Source of the DNA: Knufia peltigerae
Lineage: Eukaryota; Ascomycota; Eurotiomycetes; Chaetothyriales; Trichomeriaceae
DNA: 64,000 bases
NCBI GenBank assembly: GCA_030247855.1
Contig: JAPDRN010000062.1
Coordinates: forward strand, 139,620-203,619
Reading direction: 5' to 3'
In this document: piece after piece, positions 43,939-55,206 of the stretch
Layout: each line of letters starts with the position of its first letter
Numbering within the stretch: position 1 is the first letter of the stretch
Program-made: the position numbers and the translations under genes
Notes under the pieces: generated by a model
The model's input: the letters and a program-made list of their open reading frames with translations, nothing else
The model's database searches: none
What the model was told of the DNA's origin: nothing

Positions 43939-44418
43939 GATTTCTTGAAACATGAAGAACTACGGTCTGGCCATCTCTGCGAGGTGGACCAAAGCATCAG
44001 AAAAAAAGGGTCAATGTCGAATGATTGTGAAAAGGATGTATATATGAAATGAATCACGAGTAACGAGTAATACTATTACAGACACCGAACATGGATCAGA
44101 AGTTGGGATCTCCAGATCTTTTTTTTTGATTTGTATTACTACTGACTACCTGGGTACTTGGTACACAACTTATTGGCCTGTTCTTCTTCCTGCTGGGATC
44201 TTTTTCGAATGTCTCATCAAAGCTCGTAGTAAATCACTGGTTGTTTTTGTTGCTCTTTTTTTGTCTGGATCAAACAGTCGAGATGGAAATGTATTTCTGG
44301 CATCATATGATGGAGTTGGTTTGTTTCCATCGCCGTCGGACACAGGTTGCCCTTGTTGTTATCCGCAGATCAGGGTCACCAAGGCCGTGATACTTTTTCG
44401 ACGGCGAGGATGCTGTGC
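43939..44418. other. Convergent 3' intergenic region
   Basis: 480 bp between the PSF1 and SOD stops. T-rich tracts, no gene. Confidence 0.6.
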
Positions 44419-45285
44419 TCAAAGCAGAGACATTACCCCAGCGACAACCACAGCCACGGCAAACCCAAACACCATACCCGGAGTGACAACATCCGCATCA
44501 CCACCGTGTTGTGTGACGAGCGGAGGAGTGCTCGAGGTCGTCACATTCCCACCACTTCTACCGGAACCAGTACCTGTACTATTATTATTTCCCGTAGTTA
44601 CGTTTGTAGCCACTTGCTGTGTGAAGTTGCCACAATTCAATCTTGTCCCGTTTGCGGCGTGGATGACGACACTTCGGTTGCCGAAATAGGCCGGGGATTC
44701 GGGGTGCGTGGAGAGGTAGAGGTCGAGATAGGTGACTTGGAAGTTTTTTTCGGTTGCAGTGTCGTTGATGGGACCGTGTTTGCCGCTCAAGTCACCGCAT
44801 TGGCATGTCGACGGCTCATAAGCGTCGCACGCTGGCGTCTCGCCGCGGTCGTAAGGGTCGAGGTGGCCTCCCGTGCCCGTGCAGTTGCCGTCTTTGGGGA
44901 CAGGGTCGACGTGGATGTGGTATGCTGAACAAATATGATAAGTTGATGTGGTCAGTAAATGAAGTGACCCTAATAGACAAACATAGACAAACAGTGGGTG
45001 AATGGGCGAGGACGGAAGGGAAAAAGCAATATTGTCATAGTACATACAGAATGGACCAATCGAAGCATCTGGGAAATCGAAAAAGTTGACGTTGAAGTTT
45101 ACACCGGTGCCGTTGTCGCTGGACACGCCGGTGATCTGACCTTGTATCGGCTTGTCGACTTGGAGGATGGCCTGGAAGGTGGCTTTGATGGGATTGTTCT
45201 CGGTGATGGGTGCATTGTTCGAGTACTGAGCGAGGACCTGCAGAACAAAGAGCGTGAGGCAGTGAATGATTGTGAGCAGCTTCAT
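44419..45285 (-). CDS. Cell-surface Cu-only superoxide dismutase, GPI-anchored
   Basis: Extracellular superoxide dismutase of the fungal Cu-only (SOD5-like) class. Exons 45285-45048 and 44924-44419 give 247 residues. There is an N-terminal signal peptide (MKLLTIIHCLTLFVLQVLAQ). The splice joins GPF to SYHIHVDPVPKDGNC. Copper ligands expected from the family are visible: two His in YHIH, His in GGHLDPY and His in VVIHAANGTR. The zinc-site loop and electrostatic loop of Cu/Zn SODs are absent, as in Cu-only enzymes. Cys residues at DGNC, PACD, TCQCGD and LNCGN suit disulfides. The C-terminal Ser/Thr/Asn/Gly stretch has N-glycosylation sequons and ends with a hydrophobic tail (VFGFAVAVVVAGVMSLL), a GPI signal. 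It probably protects against external superoxide. Confidence 0.9.
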   Translation of the reverse strand: MKLLTIIHCLTLFVLQVLAQYSNNAPITENNPIKATFQAILQVDKPIQGQITGVSSDNGTGVNFNVNFFDFPDASIGPFCMYYDNIAFSLPSSPIHPLFVYVCLLGSLHLLTTSTYHICSAYHIHVDPVPKDGNCTGTGGHLDPYDRGETPACDAYEPSTCQCGDLSGKHGPINDTATEKNFQVTYLDLYLSTHPESPAYFGNRSVVIHAANGTRLNCGNFTQQVATNVTTGNNNSTGTGSGRSGGNVTTSSTPPLVTQHGGDADVVTPGMVFGFAVAVVVAGVMSLL

Positions 45286-46046
45286 CTTGTTGGTGTTATG
45301 ATGGATCTCGATGCAGAGTGTGATAAAGTTCTTTGGGTCTTGAAATCGCTGATGATATGAGAGGGTGAATGGCTTGGTAGACAGCAATGAGAAAAAGCGA
45401 AAGAGATGTTTGGACTGAGAGAAAGTAGTTGATGTTGTAGACTGAAGTTGACTTGACTTGTACCTTTTGCTCGGTCGATCAGGTGAAGAAATCAAAACGA
45501 AAAAGGAAAACACCCGGCAACGTGCATGGAATGGAATGACAACGGCAGTTTGAGAAACAGACAGCGGCGCAACGTCACCAACCACGATCCAATTCACTAT
45601 ATTCAATGTTGCTGAATCAGTCCCGCTCACTGGTATTTATCAGTGATATCAACTGTTTCATAATGATTGAAATGTGGCCCTTGACTTGTTGAAGATCTTC
45701 AATGTTGGACAGAGAATCTCGCGTCCCGGGGCAACAACATCTTCATTCAGACCAACCATGAGGTGTAACTCCCCCTTTGCCCCGGAAACAGCCATGCAGC
45801 TAGCCTCGACGAAGAATTCCATCGAGAAAGAAAATAGGACTCAGCTTCAAGGAGACATCCCGGTCATGTTATGTTTCCATTGGATCTTTTCCCATATTCT
45901 TGTGTCCCATCTTTGACTGCGGCGCTCATTTCTCCTAGGCCTCGAGTCAAGTAGTCGGAAAACTCATCCCTTGTTCGATCAAGTTGCCATGGCTCGTCAC
46001 TCGTCGTCTTTCATGAATGCCCCGTGTCCATCTTGGCCCCCCTTTC
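45286..46046. promoter_or_regulatory. SOD promoter and 3' flank of YciI-like gene
   Basis: 761 bp without a recognised gene. The SOD leader is A/C-rich on its own strand. Confidence 0.45.
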
Positions 46047-46532
46047 TTACATGGCAGTCCTCACTGCACATTTGAACGGCCAGATGGTCGCGTTTTTGAC
46101 ATCCCATGCGCCGCCTGCCGTGTATGGATCCTCCTCGAGCGCCTTGCGGACCTCTTCCTCAGTATCGGCCTTGATCAACATCACACTACCCGTCATGTCT
46201 GGCGCTGCCCCATCAGCGGGCTGTTTGGACAGCGTTGCTCCTCCAAAGACCACCTTTCCTGCCTCGACCGCCGGTTTGAGGTTGCCCAGGTGTGTCGGTC
46301 GAGCGGCGAGACGCTTCTCGAGAGCGCCAGGGAAGTCTGGCACGTGGACGAGCCATTCCTTTGTAGAAGTGCTAGACATTCTGGCAAAGGACAGTAGTGC
46401 TTTTGTGGTAGGAGTTGTTGGGGTACGGCGGCTGAACAGCGCCGACGGGAGCTGAATACGCGGATGAGAGGAGTTTAGATCTGGCACCACTCGAAGTCGA
46501 GGTCGACAAACACAACGGACAGCGGGGGACAT
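46047..46532 (-). CDS. YciI-like (YCII domain) protein with possible mitochondrial extension
   Basis: Small ferredoxin-like-fold protein of the YCII family. The core starts at the ATG at 46379 (MSSTSTKEWLVHVPDFPGALEKRL), giving 110 residues. Seen: R-PTHLGNLKPAVEAGKVVFGGATL with the conserved His, SVMLIKADTEEEVRKALEEDPYTAGGAWDVKNATIWPFK, all typical of fungal YCII proteins. The same frame extends upstream to an ATG at 46532, adding 51 residues rich in Arg/Ser/Pro (MSPAVRCVCRPRLRVV) with few acids, compatible with a mitochondrial targeting peptide. Which start is used cannot be told. The biochemical role of this family in fungi is poorly known. Confidence 0.88.
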   Translation of the reverse strand: MSPAVRCVCRPRLRVVPDLNSSHPRIQLPSALFSRRTPTTPTTKALLSFARMSSTSTKEWLVHVPDFPGALEKRLAARPTHLGNLKPAVEAGKVVFGGATLSKQPADGAAPDMTGSVMLIKADTEEEVRKALEEDPYTAGGAWDVKNATIWPFKCAVRTAM

Positions 46533-46828
46533 GGGATATAAATGCTCTTAGAACCGCTCGTGCAGGGGAATCAAGTGTGAAGTCCGAACCTGGGGAAGTA
46601 AAGGTGGGAAAATGCTCCCCACCGTCGTCGACCCCATCGACACAAGGCGCAATGTGGGATCAAACAGTACAACAATTCCCCCAAGGTGGAGGGTCCTATT
46701 AGTTTGGTATGACCGAGTTCGCATGAACACTCGGTCGACCATTTGCACTCGCTAAACGCTAGTCGATCATCTCTTGAGAAGATCTTTGTCTATATAAAAC
46801 CTTATGTACAATGCATCTACGTCTACAT

Positions 46829-48379
46829 CTAAAGTTTTGCTCTTGGTTTATCTTTAGCCAGCAAGGAATCAGCGACTTTCCGTCGCTGAATCTTCCCAGT
46901 AGCTGTCTTGGGTATTTCTTTCAATATCCAGACACGACTCGGTGTCTTGAATTTGGCGGTCCGGCTGCCGACGTACTCGACAATACTATCCTCTGTAACA
47001 TTCCTTCCTGGCTTGGGAACGACAGCAACTCCGACCTCTTGTCCATAGAGCTCTGATGGAATCGCAAAGCTGACAGCTTCTCCGACCTCGGGACTTGTGG
47101 CGATAAGGTGGTCCAGCTCAATGGGGCTGATCTTCTCTCCTCCGCGATTGATGAGCTCCTTAATTCTACCAGTGATGATCACGTAGCCATCTTCATCTTT
47201 CTTGCCCTGATCCCCTGTCCGGAAGAAGCCCCCTTTGGTGAATGCTTCTTTGTTGGCTTTCTCGTTGTTGATGTAGCCTTTGGTAACATTGTCTCCCCGA
47301 ATGCAGATTTCGGCAGCCGCCCCTTGCGGCACCTCGTCTCCTTGCTCATCTAGGATCTTGACCTCGACACCTTGCCCAACTCCCACAGTCCCGGGCTTCC
47401 TTTTGCCTTTGTGAGGCAATGGATTTGACGTCATCTGATGAGCTGCCTCTGTCATTGCATATGCTTCCAGGACCGGAGCACCGTATGTGGCTTCAAGCTC
47501 ATAGAACGTCTTTGGTGACAACGGAGAAGAACATGATCGGATGAACCTGATCTTGGGCTTGCTCTTTGGGGGCGGGTTCTTGAGCAAGATCTGGTGAATC
47601 GTAGGCACAGCAGTGTACCAATTGGCTTTATGAGTAATGAAGTCGTCCCAAAATGATCGGGCAGAGAATGACGCAGGGACAACCACTGAGCCGCCTGACC
47701 TCAGTGGAGCGAGGAACCCAGCCAAAAGGCCGTGAACGTGGAAAAGAGGCATTACGAGCATGGTCCGGTCGTTGGACGTCAGTTCATATGTGCGTTGTAT
47801 GTTGAGCATCGTCCTGGTAAGATTCCGATGAGTCAGAGGAACTGCCTTTGGTCTTCCTGTAGTTCCACTCGTGTGCAGCACCAGAGCAACATCCTCAGGC
47901 TGAGCCTGGGATACTCTCTGAGCCTGTCTCTTTGCCAGTTTACCGCGCTCCTTCACGTCCAGAATTGGTGTAGCCCCATCCAGCCAGCACTCTGCGATAG
48001 CAGCTTGAAATTTCCGAGCAGCCTTGATTGCTGGTCCACCTTTTGCATACGAGCCTCTCGGTACAATAACGACAGCAGAAGACAGATCTTCAATGTAGAA
48101 CTCGAACTCGGCTTGTTTATACGCAGGGTTCAAAGGGGCTGCGATAGCTCTTTGATATGAGGCTGCAAGGAAAGACACGATGAACTCATAGCTGTTGGGC
48201 AATGCTATCGACACTGCGTCCGCATGACCTATTCCCAGCTCGGCGAGTTTGCTCTGAAAATTGACAATGTCTTGCGATAACTGCTTGTAGGAAACAGTCA
48301 AAGCGTTGGGTTTCGATGGGACGATGACGGCGGCAGCGGAGGAGTTTTGTGAGAAGGACGTCGCAAGCGTTGAGGCCAT
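46829..48379 (-). CDS. PCS60: Peroxisomal acyl/oxalyl-CoA synthetase (Pcs60-like)
   Basis: ATP-dependent acyl-CoA ligase of the ANL superfamily; the yeast and plant relatives activate oxalate. Single exon, 516 residues. Seen: AMP-binding P-loop VLHTSGTTGRPKAVPLTHRNL, MPLFHVHGLLAGFLAPL, RFIRSCSSPLSPKTFYELE, EAYAMTEAAHQMTSNPLP, the hinge block GFFRTGDQGKKDEDGYVIITGRIKELINRGGEKISP and the catalytic Lys near the end in PKTATGKIQRRKV. The C-terminal tripeptide AKL is a PTS1, so peroxisomal. Acidic-substrate preference is inferred from family membership. It shares a 567-bp bidirectional promoter with the SPF45 gene. Confidence 0.94.
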   Translation of the reverse strand: MASTLATSFSQNSSAAAVIVPSKPNALTVSYKQLSQDIVNFQSKLAELGIGHADAVSIALPNSYEFIVSFLAASYQRAIAAPLNPAYKQAEFEFYIEDLSSAVVIVPRGSYAKGGPAIKAARKFQAAIAECWLDGATPILDVKERGKLAKRQAQRVSQAQPEDVALVLHTSGTTGRPKAVPLTHRNLTRTMLNIQRTYELTSNDRTMLVMPLFHVHGLLAGFLAPLRSGGSVVVPASFSARSFWDDFITHKANWYTAVPTIHQILLKNPPPKSKPKIRFIRSCSSPLSPKTFYELEATYGAPVLEAYAMTEAAHQMTSNPLPHKGKRKPGTVGVGQGVEVKILDEQGDEVPQGAAAEICIRGDNVTKGYINNEKANKEAFTKGGFFRTGDQGKKDEDGYVIITGRIKELINRGGEKISPIELDHLIATSPEVGEAVSFAIPSELYGQEVGVAVVPKPGRNVTEDSIVEYVGSRTAKFKTPSRVWILKEIPKTATGKIQRRKVADSLLAKDKPRAKL

Positions 48380-48946
48380 AGTGCACTGGTTAAACTGCCC
48401 TGCAGGCGTGGATGATACGTGAGAACGCAGAGGGGGCAGATATGAAGCTGAAAAAAGGTTATCAATGAATGGGCCTGACCTTCAAGTCACTAAGTATCTA
48501 TCGCAAGGCAGAAGGAAAAAAAGACACTGAGTCGCATGACGCGATATGCTAAGGAAATAGAAGATGGATACTCGATCTCGGAGGCTGCTGGCGCTGGGGA
48601 CGAAGCCTCCGTCGTCCTCCGTTTCCAATGTGCTGGTTAGTCTTGTTGGACCGTGTCATCTTGATAGTCCATACAAGTCTCCGTAGTCAATATCGGGTGA
48701 TGATTTCTGCAAGATTTGGGCAGCTTCCGATAAAATTATAGGACGCGCATCATCCTGGTTCATTTCTTTTCTCGCCGATTGGTGAACGCATATTTGCCCT
48801 CCGATTCCTCCCTTGTCGATTCTCCTCTTCCTCATCCTCAGGCTTTGCAGAGTTCCGAGAACCGTCCGACCGCAGCCAACCACAAAGTCGTGAAACATTT
48901 AAGCGGACTGTCTTAAGAATACTTGTTCGAGGAGGAGGCGCAGACC
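48380..48946. promoter_or_regulatory. Bidirectional promoter PCS60 / SPF45
   Basis: 567 bp between divergent ATGs. No TATA box stands out. Confidence 0.5.
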
Positions 48947-50624
48947 ATGGCGGCCAACAACGCCTCAGGGTCGAGTCGTGGAGGGCTGTCGCTTTACGCC
49001 AACCTCCTCGACCCCAAAAGCGCTGCGCCAGGGACGATCTCAAGTGCGCCGGTGTCTTACTCTGCGAATGCGGAGAATTCGCCTGATCTAGATGAAGCTG
49101 CGAAGAAGCAGCAGGCTCTCGCCGGTACATCAATCGTCGTAAGGACCTAAAGGTTTGCGGAATGGATTGCTCACATGTGCCACGCTTCTCTCTTGATATA
49201 CAGCCTCCTTAAGATTTCAACCTACAAAAAGACCACAAATCGCCAACCAGAAAGCAAAGGCAAAAGCGATCGCGGCCAAATTCGCTCCTCCTTCTTCCAC
49301 CTCCCCAGCACCTTCTACCACACAGATCGAGTCCAAAGAGAGTGTGCCCACAACCACGCCTACACCACACACATCTGCCCCGAGAACTACTGCCGCAGAC
49401 TGGACGGCGACCGCATCAGATGACGAAGATATCAGCAACTTCTATACTGTAGAAAAGCGGCAACGTGGGGGACGCAAAAAGCGCAAGAAGAACAAGGAAG
49501 CGGTTCAAATTGTGCAAGATTGGGATGATATTTATGACCCAAGCAGACCGAACAATTACGAGGAGTACAAGCAGAGTGAAGAAAAGGTTCGCGAGGTCAG
49601 GGAATGGAAAGATCTTCTATACAGACACCGTATGAAGCGGGGGGGTTCTAGCGAATCTGATGGGGAAGATCGCTATCGGTCCATAAACCGTAAGACACCT
49701 GAACAGTCTCGTTTCCACATCGCTAATCATACTGCAGGGCAATTTGCTCCGCCGCCCATGTCATTTGCACCTCCGCCGAATCTCAACGACGAAAGTTCAC
49801 CCGCGCCACTACCCCCGCCCGCCCCTGTTCCAGACGATGCAACTGGCGAGGACGCATATTTACGTCGGATGCGAATGGCTCAAGGCGCGTCGCAACCGCC
49901 GCCACCTCCATCCCCAGAGGTGAATCCACCACCTGGTCAGATAGCCAGGGCGCCTGTGCGGTACAACTTGCCAGCGGCCCCAGAAGAACTCCCATCTACA
50001 GAAGCTGAACTGGAGGAAAAACTTGCCGACACTAATCCTGGCGAGGATGATGGCCCTGATCAGCCTCGATCAAGCCGTCCCGGCCAAGCAGGGTTCGCGG
50101 AGCGCCTCATGGCCAAATACGGCTGGAGCAAAGGCCAGGGTCTGGGTGCTCAAGGAACTGGCATCATCAACCCACTTTACGCAAAGGCGGATAAGCGTAA
50201 AAAGAAGCCTGACGCCGAAGGTGGTGGCTATGCAACTCCGGCAAGCACAGGCAAGATTCTTGGTGGCAATAAATCCAAGGCTGCCCGTGCAGAGGAAGAG
50301 GGTAAATTCGGACCCATGTCAGAAGTCATTCGGCTGGAGGGAATGTTGAATGGGCTAGACCTTGATGAAGAGCTTACTCGCGGCGAAGGAGGCATTTTGC
50401 AGGAAATCGGGGAAGAGTGTGGTGAGAAGTATGGAAGTGTCGAGCGCGTCTACATTCATCGGCCGGAGACTGAAGGTGAAGATGCGCTGGTCTTTGTGCA
50501 CTTTGTTAGTCAACTCAGTGCTTTGAGAGCAGTCAATGCCTTGGAAGGACGCATTTTCAACGGCAACCCGATCAAGGCAAAGTTTTGGCCCAAGGAGAGA
50601 TTTGATGCTCGAGATTATGTCTGA
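48947..50624 (+). CDS. SPF45-like splicing factor (G-patch plus UHM-type RRM)
   Basis: Nuclear splicing factor related to human RBM17/SPF45. Exons 48947-49124 and 49204-50624 give 532 residues. The N-terminus SLYANLLDPKS and the spliced ALAASLRFQPTKRPQ are family marks. A Pro-rich middle (PPPMSFAPPPN, QPPPPPSPEVNPPPG) and basic stretch precede the G-patch GFAERLMAKYGWSKGQGLGAQGTG (about residues 375-400). The C-terminal RRM contains GGILQEIGEECGEKYGSVERVYIH and the UHM-specific R-x-F in EGRIFNGNPIKAKFW, which binds ULM peptides of U2AF/SF1/SF3b. The first intron's donor was chosen as GCCG|GTACAT because it alone keeps the family frame; GTCGTA and GTAAGG nearby are out of phase. It is expected to act in 3' splice-site choice. 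Confidence 0.92.
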
Positions 50625-50936
50625 GCAATGAGGTGAAGGTGCAATGAGACATTATGACAATGACAATAGGATAATGGTATAAAGTGATTGTGTGCCACTC
50701 TTCATACTCGGTATAGAACGCTGCAAATACAATAAATCACCTGCAATTTATTTCTAGCAAGGCGCCAACGCGTCAGGGGCACTAATTAAATGGAACACGC
50801 CAGTACCAATAGCCTCGTGCACCGTCACACGCGCCTAAAACGCATTATTCTTCCTGATTGCATCATTTGCTACAACCTCCGGCGACCAGCATTCTCGTAA
50901 ATTCTTCCACATCGCTGCACAAGATTATCAGGCGCC
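50625..50936 (+). promoter_or_regulatory. Spacer SPF45 to RTT106
   Basis: 312 bp between tandem genes; holds the SPF45 3' UTR and the RTT106 promoter. No other gene. Confidence 0.55.
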
Positions 50937-52562
50937 ATGACTGTCAATACAGCGCTCATCGACCAAGCTTTTGGCCACAATTCGTCTTTGAAGAAAAGAG
51001 TCTACGATGCAATCGGCACGTCCATCTGTCGTTATTTGGGCGACATGTCTCAAGGCTAACAGCCCACAGGAGAAACACCAGGCTATGTCGGCTTGTTCGA
51101 GGACATTGCCCAGTACCATCTGAACCTTCAAGCCTCTAATGGTGTGAACGATACCGAGCCAGCCTCCAAGAAGCGCAAGCTTGCCAATGGTTCTCTACCA
51201 GTCTCCTCCAACCCGACCTCTGCACCTCGAGAAGTCTTACTCGAAGCACGCGATCTGTCCTTCTCCCTTCCTCAGCGCAAGAAGTTGCACTTGGGCGTTG
51301 CGCAATATGGCACAGACATCCATGCGTCATCCACAAAGTTTGCAGTCTATACCCGCAACCCTGCGAGCAATGAAGTCGATATGGAAGTGCCCCTGGATCA
51401 ATACGCCTACGCGCTGAAGCTGCCGGTGCCTGAAAAGGCGGCAAAGCAATACAACTATGTCTTACTCCCAAAATCAGACGCGAAGGGCACGGAGCCTGTA
51501 ATATGGACGGTCAACCACGGCCCTCTGAAGTCGTGTCATATCTCCAACGACACCCTTGCAAAGATAGCGTCTGACCCAGATACGGCGCTTGATGCTGCGC
51601 TGGACTTCATCTTGGAAAAAGTTGGAATTCATCTTACGTTACCCTCTGCCGATGAATTTGCAAGTGCAAAGCCTGAATCACATCGCAAGAACGATCAAGC
51701 GTACCACGTCAAAGCATTCAGGGGATCCAAGGACGGATTTCTGTTTTTCTTGCACAATGGAATATTTTTTGGCTTCAAAAAGCCTCTTTCATTCTTCGCG
51801 TTCGAGGACATTGCATCAATATCATATACGAGCGTGTTGCAGCGCACGTTCAACCTGAACATTGCCTATGGAAACGTAGACGATGATGACGTTCGACAAG
51901 AAGTAGAGTTCTCCATGTTGGACCAGGCCGATTTCCCGGGTATTGATGCTTACATCAAACGCCATGGACTACAGGATGCTTCTCTGGCCGAGTCACGGAG
52001 GGCACAAAAAATCAAGGCGCCCGGTGCGACAGGGAAAACTGCAACTACGGGCGATGAGGCAGACGGCGACGAAAACGATACGAGGACCGAACTGGAAAAG
52101 GCACAGCAGCAGTTGGAAGACGAGGAAGACGAGGAAGAGGAAGACTATGACCCTGGCAGTGACGGCGAGAGTGAAGGAAGTGGAGGCAGCGACGAAGATG
52201 ACGACGAGGAGTATGAGCGCGAGAGAAAGAAGTTGAAAGGGAAGAACCTTGTTGCTGAGGAGCTAGGAAGTGAGGCCGAAGATGTCAGCGTGACTGAAGA
52301 CGAGGATGAAGGGGAAGGGGAGGAAGGCGAAGACGGCGAAGAGGGAGGAGGAGGACAGGAAGACGAGGACATGGAAGATGAGGATGAAGAAGTTGCCGAT
52401 GAAGAAGTTGCTGACGAAGAAGTGGAAGCGATTGAGCAGGATCAACAAGGCTTTGAGATAGGTCAGCACGTCAAGACTCACGGATTCAGTGCTGTAGCCC
52501 CTGCTGCACATACCGGTATGTGGGATGGGATGCCAGATCCAGATGACGATGATCAGTTGTGA
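50937..52562 (+). CDS. RTT106: Histone chaperone Rtt106
   Basis: H3-H4 chaperone acting in replication-coupled nucleosome assembly and silencing; nuclear. Exons 50937-51015 and 51070-52562 give 523 residues. The intron appears to be GC-AG: only ATCG|GCACGT joined to ACAG|GAGAA gives an open frame (DAIGETPGYVGLFEDIAQY), and it has a GCTAAC branch site. The N-terminal helix region LKKRVYDAI matches the dimerisation domain. The tandem PH domains run from about VLLEARDLSFSLPQRKKLHLG to MLDQADFPGIDAYIKRHGL, with the conserved FRGSKDGFLFFLHNGIFFGFKKPL and SYTSVLQRTFNLNI. The last 170 residues are highly acidic (runs of Glu/Asp), usual for this chaperone. Confidence 0.94.
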
Positions 52563-53032
52563 ATGATGCGATGGAGTAAAAGATGTATGTTCTTCATGCC
52601 TGATGAACGATCACGGCAAGGAAAAAACAGGGAGGGGGCCATGGCGGGAGCCATTGTACACCAGCCGGCTGGGGAAATGTTAGGATATATAGAAAGGTCC
52701 CCTTCATGTATCAATGGTCCAAACACTCAGAGCGAGTCTACCAGTTTCTGATCTTCTCTATATGCCGGTAATTGTTCTATTACTATCGGTATTTCGACCA
52801 GGTGGTGTATCCATCCTTCTACAAGATTTTCATGTTGTATCCTTCTACGAACTTTTCATCAAGCCCCAATTCTAGCACTTTCTCTTCCGACGTGTAGGAT
52901 GTACCCCCACGACGGCTCCTCGTAATTTGCTGAAGTAGAAGAATCTTTTTGTAAGTAAATCTTTCTTGTCTCTAGGGTCGTCTTGGTGGTGGTGGTGGTG
53001 GTGGCGACGATTGTTGTTGTTGAAAGACAGCT
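52563..53032. other. Convergent 3' region with TGG/TTG microsatellite
   Basis: 470 bp between convergent stops. A (TGG)7 tract at 52984-53004 followed by (TTG)4 at 53011-53022 lies just beyond the dehydrogenase stop. Confidence 0.65.
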
Positions 53033-54285
53033 TCAATTCCACACCTTTCCATTATGCACCACGACCACCCTGTTGACTTTGTCGGGGCTCTCTTGTAGGG
53101 TTCCATTGGCCCAGCCCTCGATTCCTTCTTTGAGTAGGCGTTTGTACGTCTCGATTGTGGTTTGTGTAAACCATGCGACATGTGATGCTAAAAACACACA
53201 AGAGGTGGATGATGATTAGCTGGCTTCTTCTTTTTTTGGTCTTCTCGTCTTGATTTTCTCGTCGACACGGAATAACAATGCTCGAAGGGGTTAGGAAGTG
53301 GTGGGAATAGAGGCAGAAGAGAGAAAGTGAAGAAAACGGGTGATTTTAGTGACCAGAACTCACATATCGTCAAATTGGGAACCTCTTCCTCCCCTTTACT
53401 GACATCCGGTGTCAAGGGGCCCGATCCCACGCCGGCAGGTTCGACCTCCAACACATCCGTCGCAGCACCGGCGATCCGGCCCTGTCTCAAGGCGGTCGCC
53501 AGAGCCTTTTCGTTGACGATACCTCCTCTGGCGACGTTGATGACCAAGGCGTCCCTCCTCATCGCCTTGAATTCTTTCTCCGAAATCAGGTCCACCGTGT
53601 CATCTTCCTTGGGCACACAGACACAGACCACGCTCGCCCGGGCAATCACCTCGTCGAACTTGACCCTGCCGTCGCGGACCACGGAGGCGTTCTTCCTCTC
53701 ACTGATCAACACCTCGCCGAAGCCGACGGCCCCGGAGAGCTGTGCGATCCTCTTCCCCAGCGTGCCGTAGCCCATGATCCCCAGAACTTCCTGGCGACAA
53801 CCCATGGGAGGACCGTCGGGCCAGAGTTTCGTCAACGTCCCCCTTTCCCGCCACTCGTCGGTCGTCGTGACCTTGTGGTGGACCTGGACCACGCGTTTCC
53901 GCGACGCAAAGTACAAGCCCAGAAAGTGTTCGCCCACGGCGTCGACGTTGCCCGCGGGACATTTGGTCACCGTCACCCCCCGGCGCGCGCAGTCGGCCTT
54001 GTCGACCCAGTGGATCCCGACGGCCATGACGGCCAGGCAGCCCAGGTGCGGGGCGCCGTCCATGTCGGAAGGCGTCACGGGCACGACGCAGGCGACCACG
54101 ATGGTGGCGTCGCGGATCCGTTCGGCCACCTGGGCCGGCGTGCTGCGTTGGTGGATGGCGATGGTGTGCGGGAAGTCGAAAGGTGGCATGTCGGCGTGAA
54201 TGCCTTCGAGAACGACGATGTGGTGTTGGGATTTCCCCGGAGGGAGGGGCGGGGGTGTTTGGAAAGGTGCTGTTGGGGTCGCCAT
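53033..54285 (-). CDS. D-isomer-specific 2-hydroxyacid dehydrogenase
   Basis: NAD(P)-dependent dehydrogenase of the formate/glycerate/phosphoglycerate dehydrogenase family. Exons 54285-53364 and 53187-53033 give 358 residues. Seen: VVLEGIHADMPPF at the start of the substrate domain, CPAGNVDAVGEHFLGLY, dinucleotide motif GIMGYGTLGKRIA, then the catalytic Arg in INVARGGIVNEKAL, Glu in AATDVLEVEPAG and, just after the intron, His in TISSHVAWFTQTTIE. The triad is therefore complete only after splicing; the intron (176 bp) is unusually long. The start at 54285 is the first ATG; an upstream in-frame extension rich in Arg/Ser has only a TTG. The substrate is unknown. It is GC-rich compared with the neighbouring RTT106. 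Confidence 0.93.
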
Positions 54286-55206
54286 GGCTGACTGTGGTGC
54301 GCAGAAAGGCCGTCGAGGCTCTTGAATAAGTCGACGAATACTCGTTGAATATGTGCAAAGAGGGAGGATCCGTGTAGCCCGTCGAGACTGAGAGTAGGGT
54401 AACACTCTGCTCACTTCCCTGCCCTTCTCCCTGAAAAGTGCCGCACTTTGGGCCGAAGACGTGAAGCTGACAAGAGCCCTGGCTCTCAATACTCCTCTAG
54501 CCAGCCTTGCGTAGCTATCTATCCCAGCGTTTACGCAGATCTGGCAGTTTGATATGCTCGGCTCACGTCGGTGGAGGTTTTCACTCCGTGCGACCAAAAA
54601 TAATCGTCGAGACCGTCGCGTATATCTTAAAGGTCAAGTCTGTTGTTTTGTCTCGTCATAAACGACGATATTACTTACCTAGTGAGCAAATTTGTTGTTT
54701 ATGAGGAATCTTAGGTACCTTATACAAAAACCCTTGGTTCGTGGCCGTGCCTCGGGTTTAGTGTTTGGTACTCCGTACGCTGACCGATATCACTCTGATT
54801 CTCCACTTGCGCGCCCTTATCATGACAAGATCTCTCTGATCAGTCTGACAGAGAGACCCACGGCGACCACGGCCACGAACGAAGGGTTGGTGTGTAGTAC
54901 GGTTGCAATCTTTTTTTTGTTTTGAACGGTTGAATTTAGTATGACCTTTGTTCGAGCCGGGCATAGGAGGTATGGACATTATGGACAATCATCACTGCAC
55001 CCGTGGTATGTAAATACAATTCTCTTGGTGATTGAAGCCCGGAGCATATGAAACTGTTACTAAGCACTCGTTACGAGGCCCATTATTTCATGCCCATCAA
55101 TACCTTACTGTAGGTGACTAGAACCTCCCGGCTGATGAGTAGATGCTGCTTCATTTCTGTCATACCCAAGTAGGCAATACCTACGTCTTCCATCTCTTCA
55201 CATCTA
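54286..55206. promoter_or_regulatory. Intergenic region upstream of dehydrogenase
   Basis: 921 bp. Contains TACTCCGTACG at 54769-54779. No gene recognised. Confidence 0.5.

Noticed and set aside
49136..49145. GTCGTA / GTAAGG as donor of the SPF45 first intron
   Set aside because: Wrong phase for the downstream exon; the GTACAT donor at 49125 restores ALAASLRFQPTKRPQ.
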